NCBI GenBank assembly: GCA_963920525.1
Contig: OY986435.1
Span: forward strand, 103,216,615 to 103,280,614
Direction of reading: 5' to 3'
DNA from: Dichetophora obliterata
Lineage: Eukaryota; Arthropoda; Insecta; Diptera; Sciomyzidae
DNA: 64,000 nt
The translations under genes and the position numbers were made by a program. The stretch's first letter is position 1; the number at the start of each line of letters is the position of its first letter. The notes below the pieces were generated by a model. That model searched no databases. It was not told where the DNA came from and was given only the letters and a program-made list of their open reading frames with translations. Below are positions 9,855-21,858 of the stretch, piece after piece.

Positions 9855-12195
9855 ATGGAACCTGCTTGTGCCAAAATTAATTGCTCTATTGAGGACAAAG
9901 GTGCAATTAAGCTAAGTTGCAATGGTCTTTGCGGAAAATCTTACCACGGCACTTGTGTGGGAATGACTAAAAGAAGTTTAAACTACTTTCAAGAATACAC
10001 ATCACATTTTAAATTCTTCTGTGATGAGTGCATGGATCTATCACTATCCCATGTTATGCTCGCCATAAAATGTCTTAGCGACTCCTTGAACGTGATGCAT
10101 TCGGCTAATAAGCAAGTCATCAGTAAAATACCAAATTTTGAAATAATGACTCACGTATCCGATGATCTTGCAAGGGTAGAGTCCATCTGCAAAGCAAATA
10201 ACTCGGATATCTCAAATGTTTCTAAAAACTTGAGAATTCTAACTGATTTAGTCAAAGATAGCGAAAAAAATTTTATTTGGAAAACGGCCATAAGCGAGCT
10301 TAATATAGAAGTAAAAAAAAGCCTTGACGTTTTAAAAAACGATAATACAGCCAAAAATATACTGAGCATGCTAACATCTTTGCGCTATGATGTGGATATC
10401 GCACTTCAGTCAGGCAAACCCCAACCATCACCTCCGCAATCAGATCCAATGCTGGAAATATTACATCAAAAAATAAGTGATATCAGTGATGATCTTGAAG
10501 TGTTTCGAGTGACGCTTGCGGATGCAGTGGAGGAAATAAGATCTGCACCCAATAGAGCTGAAATAAGTTATCCACAAGCCTCTCATCATAACTCTTCCTC
10601 TATTTTCGAGGAAATAATGGAAGCATCTATTCGTTTGCCACAGGTCACCTCTTTACCAGCTAATCTGAATTCTTTAACTAACTATGACACTACGGAACAT
10701 ATAACACCGATTGCTACTCCTCCAAATGTTACAATGAATCCACCCCAAATCGGATCTCCACCATCAACAGTACCCACAATAGCTCATTCTATTCGTTCAT
10801 CAACAATTTCTCCAAAACAAAACAAAAATACCAATAACTCACAACCTGGATCTCCCTCTGCCACTTCACCTTGCGACTCACCACCAATTGCAGCCCCTCG
10901 TACCAACTTAATCCATAAGTTGGGAACGTCATGGACTTCAACTCAATGGCAGAATAGAATAAAGAAACTCCATGATTCTAATGAAATTGACAAGACCACT
11001 CTGTTCATTAAGGGCCCATCAGTTAAAACAACTATATCCTGAATGAGCACTTACTTTCGTAATAAATTTGGCATATCTATTACAAACTGTTCAAAGATAT
11101 CCAATAAAGCAAAAAACTTCTGCAGTTTCAAACTAAACATCCCAAGTCAATATGCGTGGATGTTCTTGAACAACAGCGGTGAGAGACACGGCGAATGGTT
11201 AATAACAGAATGGACGAATAAGCCTGGGAAAAAGTCTAAGACATCAAGATCTTTACAAAGTTCTGGCAGTTCAAGAATCGAATCTTCTGAAAGGAATCCT
11301 AACATTAACAAGAATCCGTTATCTAAAAGTAATTATAGTTCCCGTCCTAAATTCCCGTCCTAACTCTAAATCTAAGTTAAACTCTTATTCTAATTCTAAT
11401 CTTAATTCTAAGAATCCTCTATATAAAAGAAATGTAAACCTACCTGTTCTTGAATCCAAACCTTATTCATCAAACAAGTTTGTGCAACCTAAGTCCCACC
11501 ATAATTCAGATTCTAATTGGAATCTGAAAACTAGCATTTCCCCCATATTTTCTCCCATAATTAACCAGAATACGGCTTCATCTTATAATAAGATGATTAC
11601 TGGAAGCAATCTAGCATCTAAACCGCCAACTCATCAAACACGTAAACGGGTTTCATTTAAACTTAACAATAATGAAACCAATTGTGAGAAATATCCAAAT
11701 TTTATCCATTCTCATACTCTTAATCCTTCACCACCAACCGGAAGTGGTTTACCAAAACCATCTTCAGTTTCAAATGAGCTTTGCAATCAACCTGGTAGTC
11801 CTACGTCATTTTTAGACCCCCTACTTCCTCCAAAAGTGAAATTGACACTAAACTCCTGCGAAGGCACTGAGAGCAGATATGCCCTTTCTCTCCTCAGGGA
11901 GAACAACGTTTATAACAATGTTCGCCTGTATCTCGCTTATATGTATAAAGCCCCTGATTCAACATGCATTGAAGGCAAGACCAAAACTAACCTTAGAGTA
12001 TTAATTCAGCAAGAAGGTCTTCCTTCCGGTGTTGAAGACTTGCGTAATTTGTTTGTCCGCTTTCACGAGCACCTCGGTGTAACGGTTGATCAAGTCAAAG
12101 TGGATCTGGAAACCTATGGCGCTCATGTCAGAGCTAAACATGTGTCTCTTCTTCAAAAATCTCGTAAAGAGCAACAGCAATATTATCGTTCCTAA
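9855..12195 (+). pseudogene. ORF1 of the CR1/Jockey-like element (one stop, one frameshift)
   Basis: Starts MEPACAKINC with an N-terminal PHD-like zinc finger (CNGLCGKSYHGTCVGM ... FFCDEC, residues 1-60), a coiled-coil-rich middle and a Ser/Pro/Asn-rich low-complexity part. An in-frame TGA at 11040-11042 probably replaced TGG, since the frame continues unchanged with MSTYFRNKFGIS. A second break is at about 11345-11370, where CCCGTCCTAA is duplicated and the frame shifts; it then stays open to 12195. ORF1 proteins of this group are nucleic-acid-binding chaperones. The last 110 nt overlap ORF2. Confidence 0.75.
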
Positions 12196-15070
12196 CTCTT
12201 CTTTCTTAAATATATTCTACCATAACTGTGGCGGCATGAGAAGCAAATTAAACAAACTTTATGTTGACGCTAAATCATGCCACTTCAATGTCCTAGTATT
12301 CACTGAGACATGGCTAAACGAAACCTTCAATAATGAGGAAATTCTTGATAGCAATTGGACTGTCTTCAGAAAGGATCGGGACTACTCCTCAACAGGTCTT
12401 TCTCGAGGAGGTGGTGTCCTTGTAGCATCTCACAATTCCCTTTCAAGTGAGCTAATAGACACACCTAACCATAAACTGTTCGATCACCGAATTATTAGAG
12501 TTTGTTCAGGTAAAAGTCTCAATGTGTACATAGGAGTCGTTTACATTCCTCCCGGCTCAAGTAAAACAACATACAACGAGCTATGTGAAACACTGACCAC
12601 CTTTACCTCCTCCCTAAAAGAGGAAGATAAAGTTGTAATTCTTGGTGACTTTAATCGCCCAAATATATCTTTTGTCACCGACGAAAACGACAACTTTCTT
12701 CTTCCTGTAAATCTTTCTAATGCCATAGACTTCAACTTACTTAGCACCTTTTATGGCAGTGACTTGCAGCAAGTCTCTTCTGTACAAAATCAGAATGGCA
12801 GATGGTTGGACCTAATTTTTACTAACTCGTATGAAGAAGTGAATGTTAGTCCATGCATGGGAGCAGAAAATTTACTAACCAACACTGTTCATCATACAGC
12901 CTTAAAAGTTGTTTTGTCTGCTAATGACATCAACTTTACCCAGTCTTATAATAACACCATTGCGTACGATTACCTCAACGCCGGTTATGAAAGAATAAAA
13001 TGTTATCTTGGTTCTCTAAATTGGAATCATATTCTATTCAATTTAGATTTAGACAGTGCTGTCTCTATATTTTATCAGCACATTTTTACCGCTATCGGAA
13101 GTTATGTGCCAATAATAAAGAAAAAGAATAAGCTCACAGAACCATGGCTAGACAACAATCTCAGATTTTTGAGGAATCAAAGAAATAAAATCTACAAACT
13201 TCTCAAAAACACTGATAATATAAGCGATGAACTGAAGCTTAGATATGACGAGTTATCAAGAGAGTTCTCTATCAAGTCAGAAGAAGCGTACAAGTTGTAC
13301 ACGAACATCATCGGAGAAAAAATTGTCCAAGAGCCGAGAAAATTCTTTTACTTTGTTAACATGAAGCGCAAATCTAGCGGCTATCCATCGTCTATGTTTA
13401 AAGGTAATGTCACTTCGTCCAATTCTCTTGAAATAAGCAACTTGTATGCCGATCACTTTAAGGAGGTCTTTTGTCTTCCTACCACCTTATCTGAAACTTC
13501 TCCTAGCTCAACTATTATAGTTGATAGTTTATATTTAACCCAGGAAGAGATTTCTAATGCAATAAAAGAACTGGATATATTAAAGGGACCAGGACCAGAC
13601 TTAATACCTACAAGCTTTTTGGTGCGATGTTTAGACCAACTGCTATTGCCATTACACATAATCTTTAACGAATCACTGGTTTGTGGGACATTTCCTTCAT
13701 ATTGGAAATCATCCCATCTTACGCCAATTTACAAGAATGGTGATAAAAGATCAGTTGAAAATTATAGAGGCATAGCAATCTTGTCAGCCATTCCAAAACT
13801 TTTTGAAAAACTTATTTGTGAAAAGCTAACAAGTTTCATTAACCCACGTCTAAATGAGCAGCAACACGGGTTCCGAAAAGGGCGATCTACAACCACTAAT
13901 CTCATGATTATGGTATCAGATGTTTTAGTCAAAATGGAAAAAGGGCACCAAATAGATGCTGTTTATACTGATTTTAGTAAAGCTTTTGATCGAGTTGATC
14001 ACAACATTCTTATATATAAGTTAGAAAAATTTGGTGTTGCAGGGTCCATACTAAGTTGGCTAAAATCATATTTAAACGGCAGATCCCCGTTTGTTAAATT
14101 CCAGGGAGTTCTATCGAAAAAAATTGCAGTCTCCTCGGGAGTTCCGCAAGGTAGTCATCTTGGTCCTCTTCTTTTCAACATATTCATATCCGATCTGTCA
14201 GAAGTTCTTAACGATATCCCACATCTTATGTATGCAGATGATTTAAAAATGTACTATTTAATTCAATCAGATGTAGATGTAAATTTTTTGCAATCAAAAT
14301 TGTTGTCTCTTGAGCAATGGTGTTTTCAAAATAAACTACATCTTAATGTCAATAAATGCAATGTTATTAGCTTTTCTCGTAAAAACAACGTAACATTACA
14401 TACCTACCACCTCAATACTACCGAACTAAAAAGGGTCAACCATATAGTGGATCTTGGAGTTGTCTTAGATTGCAAGATGCGCTTTAATCTGCACTATGAT
14501 AAAATTGTGTCCAGGGCCAGCAAACAGCTCGGTTTTATAAAAAGACGTGCAAATGAATTCAAGAATATATGGGTCACTACATCCTTGTACCGTGCATTAG
14601 TGCGCCCAATACTTGAATATGCATGCATAATTTGGAATCCATCTTTCGATTCCCATAGAGAAAGAATTGAGTCTATTCAAAAGCAGTTCTTACTATACGC
14701 GCGTAGAGATGTGTACAACCCCCATGATTATTGTAGCCTTCCATCATATGAACATAGACTCAGCCTTTTAAATTTGATGCCACTATCAACAAGAAGATCG
14801 TTATTGGGCTCATGCTTCACATTTGATGTAATTAGTGGTGCTATTCACAGCGAATATATTTCTAATATGATTTCCTTTAACGATCCAATTAGGCGCACTA
14901 GGCATACTCGATTGTTAACTGAATATCAGCACCAAACTACATATGCAAATAATGAACCCATCAATCGTTGTTGCAGAGAATTTAATAATATCTCTATATA
15001 CTACTCACCTTCTATGTCCAAATCCTCTTTCAAGCAAACCCTATATAAATCACTCAGTAATCAGAATTAA
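12086..15070 (+). CDS. ORF2: AP endonuclease and reverse transcriptase, intact
   Basis: A 994-residue frame with no interruption. Residues 35-260 are an apurinic-like endonuclease: FYHNCGGMRSK, VFTETWL with the catalytic Glu, VYIPPGSS, and VILGDFNRPN. Residues about 490-760 are the reverse transcriptase: LTPIYKNGDKRSVENYRGIA, GFRKGRSTTTNL, AVYTDFSKAFDRVDH, SSGVPQGSHLGP and the catalytic YADD in HLMYADDLKMYY. The tail continues into the usual ELKRVNHIVDLGVVLD and thumb region. It nicks target DNA and copies the element RNA in place. All visible catalytic residues are kept. The ATG at 12086 may be upstream of the true start because the domain begins near 12200. Confidence 0.9.
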   Translation: MIKSKWIWKPMALMSELNMCLFFKNLVKSNSNIIVPNSSFLNIFYHNCGGMRSKLNKLYVDAKSCHFNVLVFTETWLNETFNNEEILDSNWTVFRKDRDYSSTGLSRGGGVLVASHNSLSSELIDTPNHKLFDHRIIRVCSGKSLNVYIGVVYIPPGSSKTTYNELCETLTTFTSSLKEEDKVVILGDFNRPNISFVTDENDNFLLPVNLSNAIDFNLLSTFYGSDLQQVSSVQNQNGRWLDLIFTNSYEEVNVSPCMGAENLLTNTVHHTALKVVLSANDINFTQSYNNTIAYDYLNAGYERIKCYLGSLNWNHILFNLDLDSAVSIFYQHIFTAIGSYVPIIKKKNKLTEPWLDNNLRFLRNQRNKIYKLLKNTDNISDELKLRYDELSREFSIKSEEAYKLYTNIIGEKIVQEPRKFFYFVNMKRKSSGYPSSMFKGNVTSSNSLEISNLYADHFKEVFCLPTTLSETSPSSTIIVDSLYLTQEEISNAIKELDILKGPGPDLIPTSFLVRCLDQLLLPLHIIFNESLVCGTFPSYWKSSHLTPIYKNGDKRSVENYRGIAILSAIPKLFEKLICEKLTSFINPRLNEQQHGFRKGRSTTTNLMIMVSDVLVKMEKGHQIDAVYTDFSKAFDRVDHNILIYKLEKFGVAGSILSWLKSYLNGRSPFVKFQGVLSKKIAVSSGVPQGSHLGPLLFNIFISDLSEVLNDIPHLMYADDLKMYYLIQSDVDVNFLQSKLLSLEQWCFQNKLHLNVNKCNVISFSRKNNVTLHTYHLNTTELKRVNHIVDLGVVLDCKMRFNLHYDKIVSRASKQLGFIKRRANEFKNIWVTTSLYRALVRPILEYACIIWNPSFDSHRERIESIQKQFLLYARRDVYNPHDYCSLPSYEHRLSLLNLMPLSTRRSLLGSCFTFDVISGAIHSEYISNMISFNDPIRRTRHTRLLTEYQHQTTYANNEPINRCCREFNNISIYYSPSMSKSSFKQTLYKSLSNQN

Positions 15071-15299
15071 CCCAGGCCTCAGATAAACTACATACAGGTA
15101 TGGATTTATATGTATAAGCATTTAGTTTAATAAATCAAAATTCTTTAACATCCCTCTCCAAATCTCCCATTTACGTCCTTTTGTCCTTATAGTCTTTAAG
15201 AATAATATATATACATCGTATCTTAAGTGTGTATATAGTCTCTCTTGTTTTCCTCCTCTTCTCTTAGTTTTGACATGGTTTTTGAAATCATGTCAATCC

Positions 15300-15318
15300 G
15301 GTGGGCGGAGTATGCCCA
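15300..15318 (+). other. 3' UTR hairpin of the CR1/Jockey-like element
   Basis: GTGGGC GGAGTAT GCCCAC forms a 6-bp stem with a 7-nt loop about 150 nt before the AATA tail. Related elements use a 3' hairpin for recognition by the reverse transcriptase; the role here is inference. Confidence 0.5.
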
Positions 15319-15491
15319 CTAAGAGCACCAAATAAAAAATAAAATAAAAACAAGGAAAGGGGAGAAGAAAAACAAAAAACTTAGTAATCTAAACTTAGTA
15401 ATAAGTAAACAAAACCTGTTAGAATAAGTTAGAATAAGTAAATTGCATTGCATTGCCTTGTTTGGCCAATAAATAAATAAATAAATAAATT

Positions 15492-16940
15492 AAAACAGAA
15501 TTATTTTTGCATTTTCTTGGACGAAACCACTGATATGAGCAACATAAAATAATGTGCTTTTGCAACCATATTTTTTGATGAGAAGACACATTCAGTTAAA
15601 ACTAGTTTCTTTGATATGAAAGAATGTTCCTCGGGTTCTGCATCCCAAATATATGCACTGCTAAAGGAAACCATAGATGAAAAAATATTCCATTTAAAAA
15701 TTTAGTTGGGTTTGTCATGTTTGGACAATATTATTCATTGGCTACGTTGCTTAAGAAGGAGAAGCAAGATCTTGCGGCAGTTAAATGTTCGTGTCATTTA
15801 ATTCATCTTGTGGCATCGAAAGCTTGTCTCAAACTTCCGATTCATATAGAGGATCTCTTAATAAACCTAGGATTACATTTTACAAGAAGCTACACACGGC
15901 AACAAAGATTAAAGGAGTTTCAACAGTATTTTTCTATAGAAATTCATAAAATTCTAAGCCCATGTTTAACTAGATGGCTTTCTATAAAATCGTGTGTTGA
16001 TAGGGTTTTGGAACAGTATGAAGTGTTACAGTCTTACATGCTAGTAGAAGTTTTTGAAGATCCTTCTAAAACAACGAAAATTATGCTTGCACATTTAGAT
16101 GATAAAGTTACGAAAATTTATTTGCAATTTATTTATTTGCAATATTCTTTTTCAATCAGAACGACCATTATTGAACAAATTGAAATGTAGCGTTACTGAA
16201 ATTTTACGAACCATTTGACCAAATTATATAAATTATATTATATAAATTATATTATATAAAATTATATAAAGCAAAATATATAAAAGAAAATAATGTATGG
16301 ATATTAGATTTTAGAGTGTCTTATCTCTTTGAAGATAATAATGAAGTTAATCTCGGTATTTTAGCTCAAGAAAGTCTTGGATAAATATCTTTAAATGACC
16401 GTATTGAAATTATTAATATGTGTCGAAACTTTTTTATTTAAGTTATTTATCAAATAAAAAACTATTTGATTTTTCTGATGATGTATACAAAATTTTAGAT
16501 ATTGTGATACCGGACTTTGCACAATCATTCAAATTGAAATCTCTAAAAATTTTTACTGATAAGTTTAGATTTTTTCCATAAGTTTGCAAGATTTGAACCA
16601 CGCTTTTTGTACACGCTTTTTTGGATTTCAAGTCATTAGATTTAGAATCACAATCCTGTGTTGAATTTTTTTGGAAAAAAGTTTTTAGTCTAAGAAATTT
16701 AAGTCTATAAAATTTAGTCTATTGGAGAGGAACTTTTTACTAACCTTAGGGTTGTCAAAAGATTCCTTTTAATACTTCCATTTTCTAATGTTTCAGTGGA
16801 ATGAATATTTAGTATGTTAAAGAATCGTAAGACTGACAAAAGGCATAGACTGAACACTGATATAATAGCTTCCGTAATTTTTGTCAATGGGAGTGGAGGA
16901 GAATTTTTTGAGCCAGAGGCTGATATGTATAAATTAAATT
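15492..16940 (+). pseudogene. hAT transposase, 3' half (split copy A)
   Basis: Resumes with FLDETTDMSN (15510), the segment holding a catalytic Asp in DUF4371-type hAT enzymes. The frame 15717-16190 has KCSCHLIHLVASKAC and LSPCLTRWLSIKSCVDRV, the typical insertion-domain motifs. A shifted remainder near 16780-16935 gives the dimerisation region (PFSNVSVE, stop, IFSMLKNRKTDKRHRLNTD). Several stops and frameshifts. No terminal inverted repeat was identified at its right end. Confidence 0.75.
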
Positions 16941-17666
16941 GAAAATAATTTATAGTTTCATTTGTATATGTAATCCGAGATATTTTTATATGCTTTTAAT
17001 ATTTTATGTTATTTTTAAGTCTTGAATTGTTCCTTCGAATTACTTCTTTCTATTATTTTGCTAATATTCTTTTTATAAGAAAATAAAAAATATAAGAAAA
17101 TAAAATACAAAAACTAGTGTAATTTAGTCAGAATTGTGTAGTTTTCGGAAAGCTTTGAGCAATTTTTAAATACTTTTGTGGCAACACTGGGAAGAACACA
17201 AATCTAATTTGTTCATTTTTTGATTGCTGTACATTGCAGCAATCAAAAACGGCTGACGACGATTGTTACTCGAGTGCCAAAAATGACGAATGGTCTCATG
17301 AAAATCTCTGATACTTATGCTAACTTACGATGCCTTATTATGTTGGGAATACATAGCCTTTTATTAGGTTTGCATATATTGCTGCAATTATAAATTAACA
17401 ATTATTAAATTGTGATTAAACTGATTTAATTTCTAACCTGTTGCACACCTCGTGGCTAGTCAAATTTTATATTATAGCCTGAACACATTGACGACGACAA
17501 GCGAAGAGCAACATGTCTCCATTTTATCGTTGTTGAGATATGTTGAGCGACTGTTTTTAATAAGCGCTGCATTTGACAGCAGCAAACTTGTTCAAATTCT
17601 TTCCGTCTTTCTGCCCGCTACGAAGACAAAATGCAACAAATACGCACGATATATTCTCGTTATGCA
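16941..17666. other. intergenic, no gene seen
   Basis: AT-rich; only a small hairpin, TGATTGCTG tacat TGCAGCAATCA at about 17222-17246, stands out. Confidence 0.5.
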
Positions 17667-17978
17667 GTGGTTATGCTAGCCAAACATGTTTGCCGAACAT
17701 TTTTTGTTGTTATTGTTTTAAGTATAAAATGAAAAATTAAATTTTTCTCATATTCATTCTCTCGCTGTCGGACCCAAGGCTCATTTATAAGGTTGTGACA
17801 CTGACAAACACTCTTTTACCGCCTTTGCTTGAACTGTCACTGTGGTTTTCTTTGTTCTACGCATTAATTTTCTTGACTTCTTTTCATCCATTCTGACAGT
17901 TCGACCGAGCTCGCTCTCAAGTGCCACAACCTTATAAATAAGCTTTGGTCGGACCGAACATTTGGCTAGCATAACCAC
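17667..17978. mobile_element. 312-bp nested foldback element
   Basis: Outer inverted repeats GTGGTTATGCTAGCCAAA (17667) and its complement (17961-17978). A second inverted pair lies inside (17774-17808 and 17913-17955), sharing TTTATAAGGTTGTG. No target duplication was found and nothing is encoded. Confidence 0.65.
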
Positions 17979-18189
17979 GGCAATAGCGATCGTTTTTTAC
18001 TTTGAGAATGAGTGTTAGCATAGACCATTTGATGTGAAAGCAGAGACAAGGTAGCATTGCATAATTAGGCAAGGTAGGGTTGAAGCTGAGAGCCAATATT
18101 GTCAAAACGAAGTTGACGGCTCTTACTAAATGCTATTTTAAATTATATATAATAAATGCAGTTTTCATAGCACAACGACCATTCGCAAT

Positions 18190-18398
18190 TGTTGTATCCA
18201 CTAAATTAATGAAAGCCAAGTGTTTTATTACTATCTACTTATTTATTTTACAACTTAAGACTAAAAGTAAGCAAGACTGAACCGCGTGCACAAAATCTGA
18301 CGAGAGAATGAATAAAAAAAACAAAACGGCAATGCGCAGCGCTGCCAACATATAGTTCATAGCTTTATACATAGCGTTACCATCGTTTGGATATAACA
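18190..18398 (-). repeat. 3' LTR of element B
   Basis: Runs TGTTGTATCC...GGATATAACA on the plus strand and matches 22680-22889 nearly base for base. Minus-strand purine tract TTGAGGTGAGA lies directly outside at 18399-18409. Confidence 0.9.
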
Positions 18399-18647
18399 TC
18401 TCACCTCAATAATATTCATGGGTGAAAAGAATTTATTTTAATTCACATTTAAAATTAATTTTAATTAGTTTTAATTATACAATACTTATTCAAATCAATT
18501 CAATTATATTAAAACGAACCCGGTAGTCAAAAATTATAATTATAATAATATAAAAATAACATTAAAACTATTAAAAATTCATTTCATAGGACTTACAAAT
18601 CTACGAATGTAAAAATCTAATAAGTGTTATATTATAAGACATGTTAA

Positions 18648-21600
18648 TATTGTAGTCGTGAAGGTGCTTTACGTATGCGATTTGACCTTCGAATATCAGT
18701 TGTTTCTGATTCTGTTTGAATTTCGATATCTTTTGGTTTTTCATTAATTTCAGCATCTTTAAGTTCTAACTCCTTATTATCAGGACTTCCAGTGACTTCT
18801 AAATTAATTTCATTAGCATTAAAATTAGCATTATTTCCTGCATTGCAATCGACAAGGCTGTGATGTGGTGCAACCGAAACCCGTACTCAGGGACCAACTG
18901 ACCGCAGTTCATCCTGGTGTCGTTTCCATATGCGTCCATCATCTAACCTAATCAAGTAATGTAAGGCACCCAAACCCTGTGTAATTTCCCCAAATTTCCA
19001 CTGTAAATTAGATAGATAATCGCGAGCTGCAACTCTCTCCCCCACTTTAAATTTTGCTTCTTCAAACACTTGATTCTGATTTTCTTCTCGTTTCTGAGGT
19101 ATCATAAGATCCATTCGAGATCTAATCTGTCTGCCAAACATTAGAGAAGCAGGTGATTTTCCAGTGCTGGAATGAATGTTTCGACGATAGGCCATTAAAA
19201 TTTTACATAAATTTGATTTTACTTCTGAGCCCCGCATTTAATTGATTTTAATTTATCTTTAATTATACGTACATAGCGTTCTGCCTGGTGTTTGTGGAAG
19301 GGTGGTATGGCGCACCCCTCTTATGCTGCTCACCATTTACTTTCAAACAATTTTGAAATTCATGGGACATAAACTGGGACCCGAAATCACTTACTACCAC
19401 TTTGGGTAATCTAAAACAACAAAATATTTCTCTTCAATTCTGAATAGTTACTTCCGCCGTCATATTTTTAACAATATGGACCTCCGGCCATTTTGTATAC
19501 GCATCGACTAATATTAAAAAATTTAATTTTTGAACGGTTTAGCCAAGTCCAAATGAACCCGGTCAAATGGTTGATTTGCTGGTTGCCAGCAATGAACAGG
19601 GGCTTTTAATGGATCTGGACGATACATCTGGCAGTTTGTGCAATTTTTTACCATTTCTTCGATATTGCTCCCTATTCCTTTCCACCAGCAATATACCCTA
19701 GCTAGCTCCTTCATTTTTGACATCCCAAAATGGGCAATGTGAAATTCCTGAAGAACTTGTTTCCGCAAGTTTCTTGGCACATAAGCCCGAAGTCCTCTTA
19801 AAAGGCAATTGTCTTGCAAAGAAAATTCCAACTGTTCTATACCAAATCTACGTTTTACTTCAACTAGCTTGCCTTCCTTCAATGCTGAGATCAAAACTGA
19901 TACGTCTGTATACACCTGAGTTGCTTTTGCTAGTTCCTTGACCGTCAAAGGTAACGTTTCTATGGCTTGGATTTCAAGAACATCAATTTTTTCAATGTTT
20001 TCATACTTATTTGGAGACGGAAGTCTTGACAACGCATCTGAATTTCCATTTTCCGAGGCTTTTCTAAAACGGATCTCGTATTCAAATGATTGTAAAAAAT
20101 AGCATAATGCTACATTCTTGATGCAGTCAGAGTTGGAAGCCCCTTATGCGGTGAAAAAATTTGACATAATGGTTTATTATCTGTCAGCAAGATAAATTTC
20201 CTACCATAAACGAATGTATAAAATGTTTTTTATACCAAATATAATTGCGTAAGTTTCACGGTCGATTTGGCTATATCTCTGTTGTACGGCTGAAAGTGTT
20301 TGTGAAGCGTACTGTATTGGCCTTTCAGTCCCGTCGGGATAAACATGGCTAAGCACTGCACTCACCCCGTATGGCGAAGCATCAGTTGCAAGAACTAATG
20401 GTAGGTTCGTGTCGTAATGTGCTAATACGACTTCGGATTGCATGTGCTTTTTTACAGCTCGAAAAGATTCTTCACAAGTTTTGTTCCACACGAAAGGAAC
20501 ATTATTTTTAAGTAAATTATTTATCGGGTAAAGCAATGTGCTTAAATTTGGCAAAAAAGGTCCGTAATGTTTGATCAGCTCTAACTGCGCTCTTGTTTTC
20601 TGGTCTACGCATTTCTTGTACAGCCTCAACTTTTTGTGGCATCTTATGTATTCCGTCCTGATCAATTATGTACCCACAGTATTCAATTGGTTTAGCCATA
20701 ATTTCGTTTTTTTATAAATTAACACGCATATTATTGTCATCTAAACGGCTGAGAACTTCCACAAGACGCTTCAAATGCGTCTCATCGTCCGGCGCTGTTA
20801 TTTTTATGTCATCAATAAAAACAGTTACCCCTTCAATTCTCTGAAGCAATTTTTCAATTTCCCTTTGCCACTTAGCAGGGGCACTTGCTATACCGTACCA
20901 TACTCTTGTAGGCTCATATAAGCCCTTATGTGTATTTAACGTTAAAATGTGCCGATCTGCTTTATGCACTTCCATTTGCAGGTACGCTTTCGTTAAATCT
21001 AATTTCGTAAATTTTTTCCCCCCGCCATTGAAGCAAACATCTCTTCTATTGTTGGCAGGGATACTCTTCGATAATCAAATGCGGGTTTACCGTTATTTTA
21101 TAATCACCGCAAATGCGAACTTTATTATTGCTTTTTTTTATTGTAACAATTGGAGTAGCCCAATCGCTGCTCACTACTTTTTTCAAAACTCCAATTTTTT
21201 CATTTCATCTAATTCCTTTTCAATCGATTCTCTCAGAGCGAATGGAGCCCGGCGCGGTTTCATAAAAACTGGTACACAAGTCTCTTTAACGCGTATTCTT
21301 GCTTTGCAATTTTTAATTTTTCCGCTCGATTCTTCAAATACCCTTTTGTACTTTTTTAACAATTCCGCTATTTTGTGATCATTTTTCTTACATAATGAAA
21401 TGTAATATGTACCCTCTTTCCCATTATTCTCAAAAATAGTTTTTCAATCTATCCTCACAACAGGCAGCCAGTCCCTGCCCAGCAATGGATGCCTGTCAGA
21501 TTCTACCACATACAACTTCAGATTTTTTTCTTGTTGATCTACATAAACCTTGACAGAGATGTATCCATAAACTTTTATTTTTGTATTACAATAACTTGCT

Positions 21601-21755
21601 AAATTTCGATTGGATGCATGTATTTTATATTTTCCGAAATACTGCTTTGCGCAAAGTAAATTAATTAAAGTCACTGGAGAACCCGTAACGATTTCAAATT
21701 TTAAAACAGTATCATTTACTTTTAAGGAAGTAAAATTCTTAACAAATGTCATCAA
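18648..21755 (-). pseudogene. pol of element B (protease, RT, RNase H, integrase)
   Basis: Protease (21755-21444) has TGSPVTLI, but the catalytic Asp position reads Val (EIVTGS). Reverse transcriptase spans about 21370-20520: AYLQMEVHKADRHI, then TRVWYGIASAPAKWQ and FIDDIKI with the catalytic Asp pair. RNase H (20665-20201) has VLATDASPYGVSAVLS and QRYSQIDRETYAI. Integrase (20032-18887) has the zinc-binding HIAHFGM...CTNC and PFDRVHLDLA; the rest of its core is broken, then RRNIHSSTGKSPASLMFG and a C-terminal barrel FKVGERVAARDY...LIRLDDGR. A tail to 18648 ends RRSNRIRKAPSRLQY. Many stops and shifts; inactive. Confidence 0.85.
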
Positions 21756-21858
21756 CTGTTTGATTTATCTGATTTGTTTGAGAAGTACTTTTAGATTTGG
21801 ATTTGAAACACATTTTCTTTAAATGCCCTTTTTTCTTACAATAAAGACATTCAGTGTT

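Larger units (their letters stand above)
9580..15491 (+). mobile_element. CR1/Jockey-group non-LTR retrotransposon, near full length
   Basis: In order: a 5' leader with a roughly 50-bp tandem repeat (9660-9755), ORF1 with a PHD-like zinc finger, ORF2 with AP endonuclease and reverse transcriptase, a 395-bp 3' UTR ending in a small hairpin, and an (AATA)n tail at 15466-15490. No poly(A) tail is present, as expected for CR1/L2-like elements. It separates the two halves of a hAT transposase and therefore inserted after it. Exact 5' end and target duplication could not be fixed because the flank is A-rich. Confidence 0.8.
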
